Shown here: one piece after another, positions 25,086 through 34,888 of the stretch
Position numbering within the stretch: the first letter of the stretch is position 1
Layout: every line of letters starts with the position of its first letter
NCBI GenBank assembly: GCA_025924315.1
Contig: JAICIO010000009.1
Coordinates: forward strand, 20,418-84,417
Length of the DNA: 64,000 bases
From: Phycisphaerae bacterium
GTDB lineage: Bacteria; Planctomycetota; Phycisphaerae; Tepidisphaerales; Tepidisphaeraceae
Reading direction: 5' to 3'
The notes under the pieces: generated by a model
What the model was told of the DNA's origin: nothing
What the model saw: only the letters and a program-made list of their open reading frames with translations
The model's database searches: none
Made by a program: the position numbers and the translations under genes

Positions 25086-26657
25086 ATGAAGCTGATCAAC
25101 AAATTCTGGATCTGGAGCGCCGTGATTTTCCTCGGCGTGATCCTGCTGGGCGCGGTTTCCATCTGGAATCTGGTCTCCTTGCAGGGCACTGCACGCGCGT
25201 CGTCGGCCGAGTATGACGCGATGGATCGCGCGAACGCGACGCTGCTGCAGGTCGCGTGGCTGCGCGACGAGCTGCGTGGGGCGAATTGGCAGCTGTATCA
25301 CGGCGCGATTCACTTCGATCCGATTCAGAAGGAGCTGACCGAGATCGTGCGTGAGCTTTCGCTGGCGACGAAGATTGACGATGGCGACGGCGAAGCGGAA
25401 CTCGCGTTCGGTCACGCCGCGGCGGAGCACTTGCAGAGCGCGCTCGATCAATCGACCGCGGCCACGAACAGCGCTTCGGCAATTTCCGCCGCGGAGGAAC
25501 TCGAGCACGTCCACCAATCCCTCGCGAGCGTCGCGAAGCTCGTTCCGAATTCCGCCCGACATCACATCACCGGCGCGTCCGATCGATTGCTTTCGCGGCT
25601 CGAATGGACCTGCGTTTGTCTTGGACTCGTACTGCTCATCTCAGCACTCATCCATCTCATGCAATACCGCACGCTCGTCCGTCCGCTGCTGTGGATCCGC
25701 GACGACATGAAACGCAGCGCCGCCCGCGAATATCGGGAGGAAATACGCCTCCGCGGCGATGTCGAGTTCCGAGATCTTGCGTCGATGTTCAATGGCCTGG
25801 CCCGCGAAATGGCGGAGTTGTATCGCACGCTTGACGAGAAGGTCATCGCGCGAAGCCGCGAACTCGTGCGCTCGGAGCGGCTCGCGAGCGTCGGCTTTCT
25901 CGCCGCGGGTGTGGCGCACGAGATCAACAACCCGCTGAGCGTCATCGCCGGCTATGCCGAGCTCGCCGCCAAGGCGCTGCGGCGCGTGATGAACGGCGAT
26001 GACACATCCGAAAATGATGCCAACGTCGAAGCCGAGGCGCAGGACCTATCGGCCGCGCTCGACGCGCAAGGCGTGATGCACGACGAAGCGTTCCGCTGCA
26101 AGGAAATCACCAGCCGCCTGCTCTCGCTCGCGCGCGGCGGACAGGACGAGCGGCAGTCGTTGCATCTTGATGCGGTTGCAAAACAAGTGTCCGTCCTCAC
26201 AAAAGGTTTACGGAATTATCGCGACCGTTCGGTGGTTTTGGATTTCGACGACGCGCAGCCGCTGGAGATTGTTGGGAACCTCACCGAGCTGAAGCAGGTG
26301 TTGTTGAATCTCACCGTGAATGCGTTAGAAGCTGTCCCCCCGCAGCGAGGCGAAGTCCGCATTCGCGGCAAGCGCGAAGGCGATTGGGTCGAGTTGTCGG
26401 TGGAAGACAACGGCCGTGGAATGAATCCCGATACGTTGCAAAATGTTTTCGAGCCGTTCTTCACCGCCAAGCGCGGCGCGGGCGAGCCGGGCACGGGGCT
26501 GGGTTTGTCGATCACCCACGCAATTATCGAAAACCATGGCGGACGAATCAGTGCTGAAAGCCGCGGCGTCGGTCGTGGGAGCAAATTCGTCGTGCGACTT
26601 CCTGCCCGAAGCCCGAACGAACAAAACCTGCAGTTGGGTGCGCCGATTGGCTCTTAA
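25086..26657 (+). CDS. membrane sensor histidine kinase
   Basis: 523 residues. Membrane helices at about 8-30 and 175-193 flank a helical periplasmic sensor of about 145 residues. A HAMP-like linker follows (about 195-245). The H box AAGVAHEINNPL carries His278. The ATPase part has the N box NLTVNALEA, G1 DNGRGM, F-box-like FEPFFTAKR and G2 GTGLGLS. It should autophosphorylate and pass phosphate to the response regulator 59 bases downstream. The H box resembles NtrB-class kinases. Signal and targets are unknown. Confidence 0.93.
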   Translation: MKLINKFWIWSAVIFLGVILLGAVSIWNLVSLQGTARASSAEYDAMDRANATLLQVAWLRDELRGANWQLYHGAIHFDPIQKELTEIVRELSLATKIDDGDGEAELAFGHAAAEHLQSALDQSTAATNSASAISAAEELEHVHQSLASVAKLVPNSARHHITGASDRLLSRLEWTCVCLGLVLLISALIHLMQYRTLVRPLLWIRDDMKRSAAREYREEIRLRGDVEFRDLASMFNGLAREMAELYRTLDEKVIARSRELVRSERLASVGFLAAGVAHEINNPLSVIAGYAELAAKALRRVMNGDDTSENDANVEAEAQDLSAALDAQGVMHDEAFRCKEITSRLLSLARGGQDERQSLHLDAVAKQVSVLTKGLRNYRDRSVVLDFDDAQPLEIVGNLTELKQVLLNLTVNALEAVPPQRGEVRIRGKREGDWVELSVEDNGRGMNPDTLQNVFEPFFTAKRGAGEPGTGLGLSITHAIIENHGGRISAESRGVGRGSKFVVRLPARSPNEQNLQLGAPIGS

Positions 26658-26716
26658 CGCGCAATCGGAGAAATACCTATCGTTTTGTCGCAGGCAAAGG
26701 CGCGACAATCAGGGGA

Positions 26717-27403
26717 ATGAGGCGGATGAGTGTCAAACCTGAACAGATGACCAGCCTGCCATCGGGCCGCGACGTGCTCGTCGTCGAAGACGATCCGCGC
26801 GTGCGCAAAATGCTCGAAGGCGCGATGCGCGAGATGAGTTTCTCCGCGACGTTTGCCACGAGCGCCGAAGCCGCGTTGCGCCTCGTCGCCGATCGCGAGT
26901 TCGACATCCTCATCCTCGATCTCAACCTGCCGGGGATGAGCGGTATCGAGTTCCTTGAGCGCGTCCGCAAACAGCAGTCGGAAATTCAGGCAATCATTCT
27001 CACCGGGTTTGGCGATCTCGATAGCGCGAAGAAGGCGATTCATCTCGACGTGGTCGAGTTCATCACCAAGCCCTGCACGCTCGGCACGCTCGAAGTGGCG
27101 ATGGCGCGGGCGCTGAAGCGCCGCAAAGGCCAGATCGTGAACGAAGCCGCCGCGGCGACGGAACCGGTGATGCAGTTCGAAGTGGCCCCGCGTCGCGCGG
27201 TCGCGCTCGCAACCGCTGACGCATCGCCGGCTCCCGCAAATGGCGGCGAGCTCACGATGGAGCAAATCGAACAAAAGCACATTTTCGAGGTGCTCAAGAA
27301 GAACAACGGCAACCGCGCCGCCACCGCCGCAGAGCTCGGCATCAGCGTGCGAAAGCTTTACTACCGCCTCGGCGAGTATCAGAAGAAGGGATTGACGCAG
27401 TGA
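26717..27403 (+). CDS. response regulator, receiver plus Fis-type HTH
   Basis: 228 residues. The receiver domain (about 18-130) has the acidic pair EDD (24-26), phospho-acceptor Asp68 (LDLNLPGM), Thr (ILTGFGD) and Lys (ITKPCT). The C-terminus (from [12 protein letters not shown]) is a Fis/HTH_8 DNA-binding helix set ([20 protein letters not shown]). There is no AAA+ domain, so it resembles RegA/PrrA/ActR rather than NtrC. It is probably phosphorylated by the kinase just upstream. The stop overlaps the frame of the following prepilin-like gene. Confidence 0.92.
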   Translation: MRRMSVKPEQMTSLPSGRDVLVVEDDPRVRKMLEGAMREMSFSATFATSAEAALRLVADREFDILILDLNLPGMSGIEFLERVRKQQSEIQAIILTGFGDLDSAKKAIHLDVVEFITKPCTLGTLEVAMARALKRRKGQIVNEAAAATEPVMQFEVAPRRAVALATADASPAPANGGELTMEQIEQKHIFEVLKKNNGNRAATAAELGISVRKLYYRLGEYQKKGLTQ

Positions 27404-28488
27404 CACGGATGGCTGTTGGTCTTCCGATCGGGTTGTCTTCTGGTGGCACAGACATTCTTGTCTGTGATGCGCCGATGTACTCATTGACGCATATCCCCTC
27501 ATTTCGGCCGCGGCGTACCGCGTCCGATCACCGACTGGAATGTCGGTGCCGCCGTAACTCATCCGCCTTCACCCTGATCGAGCTTTTGGTTGTTATTGGC
27601 ATCATCGCCATACTCATGGCATTGCTCATGCCCGCGTTCTCGCGCGCTCGCGAGCAATCCATCCGCGTGCAGTGCGCGAATAACCTTCGTCAGCTTCACA
27701 CCGCGATGGTGCTCTACGCGACGAACGATCACGACCACAGCTTTCCGCGCACGGAATATCAGCCGGATCACAATCTTCTGCTGGCCGACGAAGGGTTCAT
27801 GATCGAGAACACCTTCGGCGATAAAGGTTATGTCGGTGTGAACAACGTCCCCGCGACTTTTTTCTGGCTGATGAAATCGCAGCGGCTGAATCCGATTCTC
27901 TTTGTCTGCCCCGCCACGGAGGCGTCGCCGTGGTCGCTGAAGGTCGATCCGAATTTTTCCAGCAACTGGGAAAAGATTCCGGATCAGATGACGTATTCGA
28001 TTGCCGCGCCGTTTCCGACGAGCGCCGCGCTCAAGAGCGGGTTCACGTGGAAGAAACAGTTTCGCTCGGACTTCGCGCTGCTCGGTGACATTAACCCCGG
28101 CACGCGTGGGGGCTCGAGTCCGCCGAACAATGTGCTCGGGCCGGCGCACGATGCTCCCGAGCGCGAAATGATGGCCGCCAACTCGAACAACCACCGCAAC
28201 AAGGGCCAGAACGTCGCGTACGGTGACGGCCACGTGGCGTTCACCGATACGCCCTTCTGCGGCGCGATGCACGGCGGCGTGCGCGACAACATCTACGCCG
28301 CCGGCGCGAGCGACGGCGGTGCCGTCGTCAAAACGGGTGGTGGCGGCGGCAAAGGTGGCGGAGGAGGAGGAGGCGGTGGTTCCGGCGGCGGCGGAACAAA
28401 GTACAACCTCGACTGCAGCGACAAAGCGCTCCCCGTCGATCAATTCGACTCGGTCCTGATGCCGACCGACGATCCGGGTGGCGACTGA
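27400..28488 (+). CDS. prepilin-type (DUF1559-like) protein with Gly-rich insert
   Basis: 362 residues if started at GTG 27400. The type II pseudopilin N-methylation/cleavage motif, [20 protein letters not shown], begins only at residue 57, and is followed by an amphipathic helix and a globular part. H-x-x-G-x-N-V-x-Y-G-D-G-H-V near the C-terminus is typical of planctomycete DUF1559-like proteins. A run of about 20 mostly glycines lies at residues 310-330. The first 56 residues are abnormal for a leader and overlap a repeat at 27442-27553. A start near the cleavage site may be used. Confidence 0.8.
   Translation: MTRMAVGLPIGLSSGGTDILVCDAPMYSLTHIPSFRPRRTASDHRLECRCRRNSSAFTLIELLVVIGIIAILMALLMPAFSRAREQSIRVQCANNLRQLHTAMVLYATNDHDHSFPRTEYQPDHNLLLADEGFMIENTFGDKGYVGVNNVPATFFWLMKSQRLNPILFVCPATEASPWSLKVDPNFSSNWEKIPDQMTYSIAAPFPTSAALKSGFTWKKQFRSDFALLGDINPGTRGGSSPPNNVLGPAHDAPEREMMAANSNNHRNKGQNVAYGDGHVAFTDTPFCGAMHGGVRDNIYAAGASDGGAVVKTGGGGGKGGGGGGGGGSGGGGTKYNLDCSDKALPVDQFDSVLMPTDDPGGD
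27442..27553. repeat. inverted-repeat element, GGTGGCAC family
   Basis: Two 25-base arms (27442-27466 and 27529-27553) are inverted copies with 20 of 25 bases matching. Each arm is itself a mini-hairpin: CACAGACA/TGTCTGTG around TTCT on the left and CACCGAC/GTCGGTG on the right. It lies in the 5' part of the prepilin-like frame. Confidence 0.7.
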
Positions 28489-28559
28489 TTCGCGCGTTTC
28501 AGCGTAATTCCATCAAATCCCATCAGAACCGCCATTATCGACCCTGTTTACTGATACGG

Positions 28560-28582
28560 AAAAGGTGGCTGTCACCTTTTTT
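28560..28582. terminator. bidirectional terminator-like hairpin
   Basis: AAAAGGTG (28560-28567) pairs with CACCTTTT around a 5-base loop, with A and T tracts on the two sides. It lies between convergent genes (prepilin-like and the large CsgG-like protein) and could stop transcription from both. Similar hairpins also occur as REP-type repeats in many bacteria. Confidence 0.55.
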
Positions 28583-31500
28583 ACGGCTTCGGCTGCGACG
28601 ACGGCGCCGATGTCGCCGCGCGCGATTTAATCGGAACCAGCCACAACGACTGCGCATCTCCGACAACAACATTTTCCGCGTCCGCCAGCGGCTCGAGCCA
28701 GCTCATCTTCTTCTCGCGCGCGCGCCGGTTCGATGGTGCGGTCGCCGGCTCATCGTCGGGCAGATCGATCTCCGTCATCCGATTTGTATTCGGCTCGATG
28801 CGCGACAGAGGCGATGCGCTCCACAGCTCATCAGCGACGAGCGTGTACGGCGCCGCAAGGCGACGATTGAACTCAAACGGCCGCGACTTCGTTCGCAGCG
28901 TCGGGCTGGCACCGATCGAATCGGCAAACAACAACGTCGGCGTGTCCGTCTTCGTATCGAACGCAATCGCCCAGTTGTACGAGTTAATCAGCATCCGCCC
29001 GTCCGGCAGGATTCGCGTTGCCGCGGCATTTCGCTGCCCATAATCGAAGTACACCGGAAGCAGTTGCTTGAATTCCGCCGTCGCCGGCTCGTATCGCCAC
29101 AGCCCATTCTCCGCGAAGCGTCCGCTGTGGCAGTGCACGAGCAGCAGCCGCTGCTTCGCAACATCCGCGGCGATGCGCACGATCGCGAAATTGCCCGCGT
29201 CGTCGAACGGCGACGCCTTCTCCTTCCGCCGACTGCTCGCCAGCACCGTGCATTTGCGCGAGCCGATGTCATAGGACACGAGATACCCGTGGTCGCGCAG
29301 GCCCGCATAGATCACGTCGCCCATCATCGCGACCGATTGCACGCTGTTCGTCGGCAGGCCGTCGTCGGTCGTGATCTTCGCGGTATTTCCACCGGTACGC
29401 GCGAAGATGACAATCCCCGCATCCGTCGCGACGACAATTTGTGTATCGGTCACGCACGCGTCGTTCACGCTCGTCGCGAGCGCGATCGAACCGATCGTTC
29501 TTCCCCCGCTGCCATCGAGCGCGAGCGACACCGCGCGCAACGAAGGCTCATCAGGATCACGCGCCGCGACAATCGCAAACGCCCCGCCCTTGCCGTCGCT
29601 GATCACATACTGAATCGACGTGATGTCATCGCCCGCCTTCAACAGCAACCGAGCGACGCTTTCGCCGTTAAGAAATGCTTCGCGCACTTCCGCATAATTC
29701 CCCGCGAGCGAGCGAATCGCCTTGGCGAGCTGCGTTCGCCCTTCCACGGCCGAGCATCCGATGAACTGCGTCTGCGAATCGTCCACCAGCGTCTGCAATC
29801 CACGCAGAACTTTCACCGCGTCTTCACCGCTCGCCTGCAGGCGCACGAGATCGCCCACGTGTACGAGCGCCTGCTGCGGCAAGACGTGGTGCGCGTTGAA
29901 GAAGTCGTACCATCCGATTCGATCCGAAAGCCACTGCTGCGGATCTTTTCCCTGGCCGACGATTGTCATCGCGTTGCCGATCATCGCGTTTCGCAGCATC
30001 CCGACTCGATCCACTTTGGTGAGCACGTCGTCATCCAGCCCCGCCCGCGCCGCATCCCGCGCTTGGACATATGCAGTCGCGAATTCTTCGTCGCTCATGC
30101 GATTGGCCGATCGGAGAAACTGTAACCGATCGCGCAGCCCGTAAAACCGCACCGCCGACGACGGATGATCGGCGAGCATCTGATAGACGTGATCGATCCG
30201 CGCGAGATCATCCTTCGCGAAATCCGCCGGCGACCACTTCCGATCGGGACAAGTCCAATACGCCGGATCCCCCAACTCTTGTCCCGCGATGACGTACAGC
30301 CGGATCGATTTCATCGCCGGCATCTTCGACAGCAGCGAAAAATAACGCTCGTAGATCCCGGTCACTTCCGCGACGTAATCGGCTTTACTGGCAGACGCGA
30401 GCGCGAGTGCCGGGACAATTCGGTTGAGACGAATGAACGACTGATGCTCGGCGAGGTCGTGCTCGTTGCCCGCGGAGAGCGCTTCGGAGTTGACGATCCA
30501 ATCGTGCGCGAAATGCACGTACGAGTCGCCAAGCCGTCGCGACGCTTCCGTAACTTTTGCATCGTCCGACTTTAGAGCCGTTTGCAGTAGCGCCATGATC
30601 CAATCGCCCGTGAGATTGTCGGGGAACAGCTTCAGATCATGATGCTTTAGATCTGTGTGATTCAGATTCATCAGTTCCGCGTCGCGGAGATCCATCGCGC
30701 GGGCCGCCATGTCGAGCGCGGCCGAGAGTTGTTGTTGATCGCTCCGCTGAATGTCGATCGCGCGTCGCATCAGGGCGAAGCTGAGTAGCTTTATTGCGAC
30801 GGGCGATTCAGGTGCGAGCGCAAACGCCGATTCCGCCGACTGCAATCCTCGTTCGACGTCGCCGTGCGCGAGCAAAAACTCCGCCTCGACTAAAAACCGC
30901 CGGCCTTCCTTGGCCGGTTCCAGCCCCGCCTGACCTGGAACCACCTCAAGCGCCTGCGCGATTTTCGAGCCGAGCTGGCTCACTGCCTCCGCAGGGTGTT
31001 TTGGATCGACCGTCGTCGAAGGCTTGGCGATTGATTTGCCCGCGCCATCACTCAAAAGCGCTGTGACAGTTGGCTGATCGCCCTCCTTCGCGCGGGAGAA
31101 TTCCAAGTCGATCGTGACGAGCGAGGCGAGGATATCGTGCTTCGGATCGAGCGTGCCGAGCTGCCGCTCTTTGTTGATCCCTTCGAGACGTTTTCGCTCG
31201 AGCAGGCGAATGTCATCCGATGTGAGCAACTGTCGTTCAAGAAGCGACCCAACCGCATTGCACATCGGATCCATCGTTCGCGGAAGGTCCGCGTTTCGCA
31301 CCGCCAGCAGACACACCGTCTTCGCGTGCAACGGCGCGGCGAGTTTCTGCCGCGAGCGATCGATCCCTCGCACGATCGCGCCGACTTGCTGGCCAACGTC
31401 GTCTTTCGGCAGATCGACATCGACCAGCCGCGACCCGTTGAAAGCGTCAAACACGGTGAGCACCGGCGGCGCGTCCGGCCCCAGGCTTTGCACCACCGCG

Positions 31501-31775
31501 AAGACTTCGACGCGCAGCAACTTCCCGGCCGCGACGGCCTGGTTTTCATCGACCATTCCGGAGAGAGACAGTTTCTGCTCATCGAGGACCTTGTGGATCT
31601 GCGTGCGCTCGAGCAGTTCGATGCGGTTGTCTTCGGACAGTTTCACCTCCGCGAGGGCGAGGAGACCGGCGGTGTCTTTTTCCGGCCCCGACCCAACGAG
31701 CGCGATGCGCACCGCGGCGTGCGCGTTCGCCGCGAAGAGGAGTGCGAATAGGAATAGTGAAAGGCGCTTCAACAT
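28581..31775 (-). CDS. large exported CsgG-like/beta-propeller protein
   Basis: 1064 residues with a signal peptide (1-20, LFALLFAANAHA). Residues 21-110 look like a CsgG/FlgO-type domain (RIALVGSG, LLERTQIHKVLDEQKLSLSG). A second similar unit follows at about 150-290 (LLERQLLTSDDIRLLERKRL). The centre is helical and repeat-like. From about 690, blades such as GGAFAIVAARDPDEPSL, TQIVVATDAGIVIFARTGG and GDVIYAGLRDHGYLVSYDIG suggest a propeller like periplasmic sensor propellers. Probably periplasmic. It lies 193 bases after the CsgG-like gene of the sigma-factor operon, separated by two repeats. Confidence 0.75.
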   Translation of the reverse strand: MLKRLSLFLFALLFAANAHAAVRIALVGSGPEKDTAGLLALAEVKLSEDNRIELLERTQIHKVLDEQKLSLSGMVDENQAVAAGKLLRVEVFAVVQSLGPDAPPVLTVFDAFNGSRLVDVDLPKDDVGQQVGAIVRGIDRSRQKLAAPLHAKTVCLLAVRNADLPRTMDPMCNAVGSLLERQLLTSDDIRLLERKRLEGINKERQLGTLDPKHDILASLVTIDLEFSRAKEGDQPTVTALLSDGAGKSIAKPSTTVDPKHPAEAVSQLGSKIAQALEVVPGQAGLEPAKEGRRFLVEAEFLLAHGDVERGLQSAESAFALAPESPVAIKLLSFALMRRAIDIQRSDQQQLSAALDMAARAMDLRDAELMNLNHTDLKHHDLKLFPDNLTGDWIMALLQTALKSDDAKVTEASRRLGDSYVHFAHDWIVNSEALSAGNEHDLAEHQSFIRLNRIVPALALASASKADYVAEVTGIYERYFSLLSKMPAMKSIRLYVIAGQELGDPAYWTCPDRKWSPADFAKDDLARIDHVYQMLADHPSSAVRFYGLRDRLQFLRSANRMSDEEFATAYVQARDAARAGLDDDVLTKVDRVGMLRNAMIGNAMTIVGQGKDPQQWLSDRIGWYDFFNAHHVLPQQALVHVGDLVRLQASGEDAVKVLRGLQTLVDDSQTQFIGCSAVEGRTQLAKAIRSLAGNYAEVREAFLNGESVARLLLKAGDDITSIQYVISDGKGGAFAIVAARDPDEPSLRAVSLALDGSGGRTIGSIALATSVNDACVTDTQIVVATDAGIVIFARTGGNTAKITTDDGLPTNSVQSVAMMGDVIYAGLRDHGYLVSYDIGSRKCTVLASSRRKEKASPFDDAGNFAIVRIAADVAKQRLLLVHCHSGRFAENGLWRYEPATAEFKQLLPVYFDYGQRNAAATRILPDGRMLINSYNWAIAFDTKTDTPTLLFADSIGASPTLRTKSRPFEFNRRLAAPYTLVADELWSASPLSRIEPNTNRMTEIDLPDDEPATAPSNRRAREKKMSWLEPLADAENVVVGDAQSLWLVPIKSRAATSAPSSQPKP

Positions 31776-31791
31776 TATCCGCCGCCAGACG

Positions 31792-31872
31792 TGTCATCCT
31801 GAGCGAAGCGAAGGATCTCGATATCGTGCGCGTCGTCTGATTTCGAGATCCTTCGCTTCGCTCAGGATGACA
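31792..31872. repeat. inverted-repeat element, CATCCTGAGCGAAGCGAAGG family
   Basis: The element begins TGTCATCCTGAGCGAAGCG and ends with its inverted copy; the arms are about 28 bases and nearly perfect. Each arm contains GCGAAGC, a heptamer known to form an unusually stable DNA mini-hairpin. Other copies lie at 41916-42107 (interrupted) and 57378-57457. Similar sequence is widespread in unrelated soil bacteria. Confidence 0.85.
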
Positions 31873-31931
31873 TTACCTCATGCACGCGAACCGTAATCGG
31901 ACAACTTCAGTTATTTGCCTTTCGTCGGAAG

Positions 31932-31961
31932 GAATAACCGGTGCGCTGAAGCGCACCCTAC
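31932..31961. repeat. half copy of the GGTGCGCTTCAGCGCACC element
   Basis: Only the right arm (GAATAACCGGTGCGCTGAAG and the following GCGCACCCTAC) is intact. The sequence before it is a decayed spacer resembling that of the full copies at 35986 and 40655. Confidence 0.75.
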
Positions 31962-31968
31962 AAAACGG

Positions 31969-33012
31969 TTAATGCGCGGGCGCGGTCGTCGCCGCGGAAG
32001 TTTGCTTGTCGAAGTATTCGAGGACTTGGATACCGAGCGCATGCGCCGCCTTTTGCAGCGCGCTCTTGGCGGCGATCTGTTCCGACAGATCCGCGGCGCG
32101 GGACGTCGTGCGTGTCGCGAGGAGCAAATGATTGTCCTTACGATTCACGACCTTCACCTCGACTCGTCCCGAGCAGCTTACGATATTTCCGATCTTCGTC
32201 GCGGCCTCGCTGAATGCTTCGCCGGTGACGACGACCTCCACGCCTTCGCGCGTCCAATCCTTTTCGTCGCCTTCGACGATCGTAAACCCACAGTCCGTCA
32301 ACATCGACTTGAACTCGGTTTCAACGGCCGGATCCGTGTGCTGCCGCGGGGCAGTTACGTGATGCTCGACGAACAGAATGCCGACTTTCGGCAGCGTCTT
32401 TCCTTTCAAGCGCGTTTGCAGCGCAACCATCGGATCCGGCGCGGTGTTCGGCGCCGCGACGAGTTTCGGCCCGCTCGTTTGCAACTTGTCCGCGAGCTTG
32501 GTCGATAGGTCGATCACCATCTGCCCGACCTCCGCATCCTTCGGTCCGCTCACAAGCAAGCCCTCGACCAGACTCGTCTCCGTACCAATGACTTTCGCCG
32601 TGACGTAAATCTTCTTGTCGAGCAGAAACGCTTTGCCGGTGACGAGAATTTTCGCGCCGACGAGCTTGCCGATCTGCGTCGCCTGATCCGAATTCACCAG
32701 GCCGGTGAGGTTCAGCTCGTGTTCCTGCAGCGTGCGATTCATCGACGCGCGATCGACGAGTGTGAAGCCGGTTTGACCGGTGAGGACAGCGGTCAGCGCT
32801 TCGGTGATCTGCTTGCCGAGGTCCGGATTGCCCGGCAGGTTCGCGTCGAAGTCGAGCAGCGCGACGGGGATGCCCGGATTCGTCGCGGGTGTTGCGGTCG
32901 CTGCCGGCGCGCTTGTCGGCGCGGGGGCGGGAGCCTGGGCGAATGCATTCGGCAGGATCACGCCGCTCACGAGAACGGCCGCGAGAATTTTTCGAACGGT
33001 TGAAGGCTTCAT
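31969..33012 (-). CDS. CsgG-like exported protein
   Basis: 347 residues. A signal peptide (1-25, ending NAFA) is followed by an Ala/Pro/Thr linker and a CsgG-type domain (VALLDFDANLPGNPDLGKQI, LVDRASMNRTLQEHELNLTG, VGAKILVTGKAFLLDKKIYV). A second, similarly folded half begins near 210 (LPKVGILFVEHHV). There is no lipobox Cys, so it differs from outer-membrane CsgG pores. Its ATG overlaps the previous gene's TGA (ATGA), placing it in the sigma-factor operon. I infer a periplasmic role; the partner is unknown. Confidence 0.8.
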   Translation of the reverse strand: MKPSTVRKILAAVLVSGVILPNAFAQAPAPAPTSAPAATATPATNPGIPVALLDFDANLPGNPDLGKQITEALTAVLTGQTGFTLVDRASMNRTLQEHELNLTGLVNSDQATQIGKLVGAKILVTGKAFLLDKKIYVTAKVIGTETSLVEGLLVSGPKDAEVGQMVIDLSTKLADKLQTSGPKLVAAPNTAPDPMVALQTRLKGKTLPKVGILFVEHHVTAPRQHTDPAVETEFKSMLTDCGFTIVEGDEKDWTREGVEVVVTGEAFSEAATKIGNIVSCSGRVEVKVVNRKDNHLLLATRTTSRAADLSEQIAAKSALQKAAHALGIQVLEYFDKQTSAATTAPAH

Positions 33013-34025
33013 TGCGAATCTCCTGAAGGTTGTGTTGGTTTGGTGGTCGGGATCGCACGCTCACTCGGCTTCAGCGTCGGCTGCGGCGGAGTGAGCAGGT
33101 ACACGAGCGCGTTGCCCATGAGAATTTGACTGCGCGGATCGCTCTGCCACGGCCCCAGCGGAATCGTAAAGCAGACGACGCGTCCGCTGCCGATCGTTTT
33201 TGTAAATGCAACCACTTCAAGGGGCGAAGGCGCTTTCGCCGGCATCGTCGCGGGGGTTTCGAGCGGCCAATAGGCCAGTTCCAGCGCCGGCTCGTCCGCG
33301 GGAAGCGCGATTGCCTGGACCGGCTTTCCCGCGGTGAGCCAGCTCTGCACGTCCGCCTCGCTCAACCGATCAAACAAAGGATGATCGAGCTTCCACGCGA
33401 GCTTCGTCGGCGCCGGCCGCGCGATCACCGGATAACCCGCCAGCGTCGTCGGTTTGCTTTGATGAAGAATCAGAATGCTCTTCCCCTGCTCCGCGAGGCT
33501 CATCAGCGCCGCCTGGCCGAACGTCGAATCGTCGAGCTGATCTTCGCCGACGATCACGACGTCGGCCTTGTCGATGCGTGATGGATCATCCACTCGCGTG
33601 TAGGGCACCTTCGCGGCGTCGAGCAATTTCGGCAGGCGATCGGCAGCGTCGAGCACCGCGAGCTGCTTGTCCTTGAACAGATCCGCCCACCCTTGCGTCA
33701 GATCCGCGGGGAAAAGAGTCAGCGTCTCTTCACCGTGCTCGAGCTCTTTTGCGCCGTCGCGCGCGACGATTCGATACGCCCAGCGCACTTCTGTCCGCGC
33801 CCGAACTTGCGGGCATTTGATGTTGATCGTCGCGGGCTTTTCGTCTGTTGGCATCGCGACTTTTCCGCTGGCGAGAGGAACCGTGCCGATCAATAGATCC
33901 CACGAAAGATCGGCCGCGGGCACGTTGCTTGTCACATTCCACTGCACGGAAATCGTGCCGGGCTGGTTCGACAACCAGTAGCCGTGGTTCGAGAGGAGGA
34001 TGATGACGAGCGTCGCGGCGTTCAC
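33009..34025 (-). CDS. exported protein with amidotransferase-like C-terminal domain
   Basis: 338 residues from GTG 34025, which overlaps the anti-sigma stop as GTGA. A short hydrophobic N-terminus (AATLVIILLSNHGYWLS) precedes a beta-sandwich (about 20-120). From about 125 there is a Rossmann-like domain (KQLAVLDAADRLPKLLDAAK, ADVVIVGEDQLDD, GKSILILHQ, GSGRVVCFTIPLGPW) resembling class-I-glutamine-amidotransferase/ThuA-like folds, without a clear catalytic Cys. It ends in a Pro/Thr tail. Tight coupling to sigma, anti-sigma and CsgG genes suggests an envelope sensing or assembly role (inference). Confidence 0.6.
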   Translation of the reverse strand: MNAATLVIILLSNHGYWLSNQPGTISVQWNVTSNVPAADLSWDLLIGTVPLASGKVAMPTDEKPATINIKCPQVRARTEVRWAYRIVARDGAKELEHGEETLTLFPADLTQGWADLFKDKQLAVLDAADRLPKLLDAAKVPYTRVDDPSRIDKADVVIVGEDQLDDSTFGQAALMSLAEQGKSILILHQSKPTTLAGYPVIARPAPTKLAWKLDHPLFDRLSEADVQSWLTAGKPVQAIALPADEPALELAYWPLETPATMPAKAPSPLEVVAFTKTIGSGRVVCFTIPLGPWQSDPRSQILMGNALVYLLTPPQPTLKPSERAIPTTKPTQPSGDSQ

Positions 34026-34888
34026 AGTTTTCCTCCGCTCGCCACCGGTGCCTGCGAGAAGCCGACTTTGAGCTGATACGCGCCGGATGTCGTCACGAGC
34101 TCGCCGGCCGTCAGCTTCTCGTTCGGTTGCACCTGCAACTCCGTCGCGAGCGCGCCGAGCGCCTGCTTTGTGCCGTGCGCCTGCAGCTCCGCCCAGAGGC
34201 TGAGGCGAGTCGAATCGCCCGTCGTCGTGCCGATCTCGTAATGCACAGAATTGCCCGATTGCAACGGAACGGTGAGCGACGCGCTTTGGCCGGGGATGAT
34301 GACCAGGTCGCTGCTCGCAACCGGGTCGCCGGCGTGCGTCATCGTGAGACGGATCAGCAGCAGCTTGCGATGGTCGGCGATCGGAGCATCGGCGACGCCG
34401 ACATCGTTCGTGTTGTTCGCCAGCAACACCCAACTCGCGCGGCGATCGAACACCTGCGAAACTTCGTTGAACGCCTGCGCGTGCTGCGCGATTTCCTGCG
34501 GGGTAAAGACCGGGGTCGCCTGCGCGATCGTTGGATGCTGCGATGGCGGCACAGGCGATGCCGGATGCGACGGGATGATCCGCATCGCTTCAACAATGAG
34601 AATCCCCAACAAGAACGCCGCCGCGAGTCGCATCGTCTGTGGAAACCAGGAGGCGCGCCGCGGTTCGACGCTTGCGATCAACCGCTTTTCGAATGCATTC
34701 CATCCGCCGGCCGGTTCAGGCGTTTGTTCGTTTGGCTTCAGATTGGATTGAAGTTGTTCATATTGCGCGATTGCCCGCTGGCAATCGGCACACGTTTCGA
34801 GATGCCGCAGCGCCTCGGCGGTCGCTCGCCGCTCGTCGGGCGAGAGCTCGATCTGCAGAAGATGTTGTCGATACGAATCGCAGTTCAT
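34022..34888 (-). CDS. zinc-finger anti-sigma factor, single-pass membrane protein
   Basis: 288 residues. The N-terminal zf-HC2 module has Cys3 and His29-x3-Cys33-x2-Cys36 (HLETCADC), the sigma-binding anti-sigma domain. A membrane helix lies at about 84-104 (RLAAAFLLGILIVEAM). The exported C-terminal part (about 105-288) is beta-rich and unassigned; it would sense the signal or be its protease target. The ATG overlaps the ECF sigma stop (ATGA), as expected for a sigma/anti-sigma pair. Confidence 0.88.
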   Translation of the reverse strand: MNCDSYRQHLLQIELSPDERRATAEALRHLETCADCQRAIAQYEQLQSNLKPNEQTPEPAGGWNAFEKRLIASVEPRRASWFPQTMRLAAAFLLGILIVEAMRIIPSHPASPVPPSQHPTIAQATPVFTPQEIAQHAQAFNEVSQVFDRRASWVLLANNTNDVGVADAPIADHRKLLLIRLTMTHAGDPVASSDLVIIPGQSASLTVPLQSGNSVHYEIGTTTGDSTRLSLWAELQAHGTKQALGALATELQVQPNEKLTAGELVTTSGAYQLKVGFSQAPVASGGKL

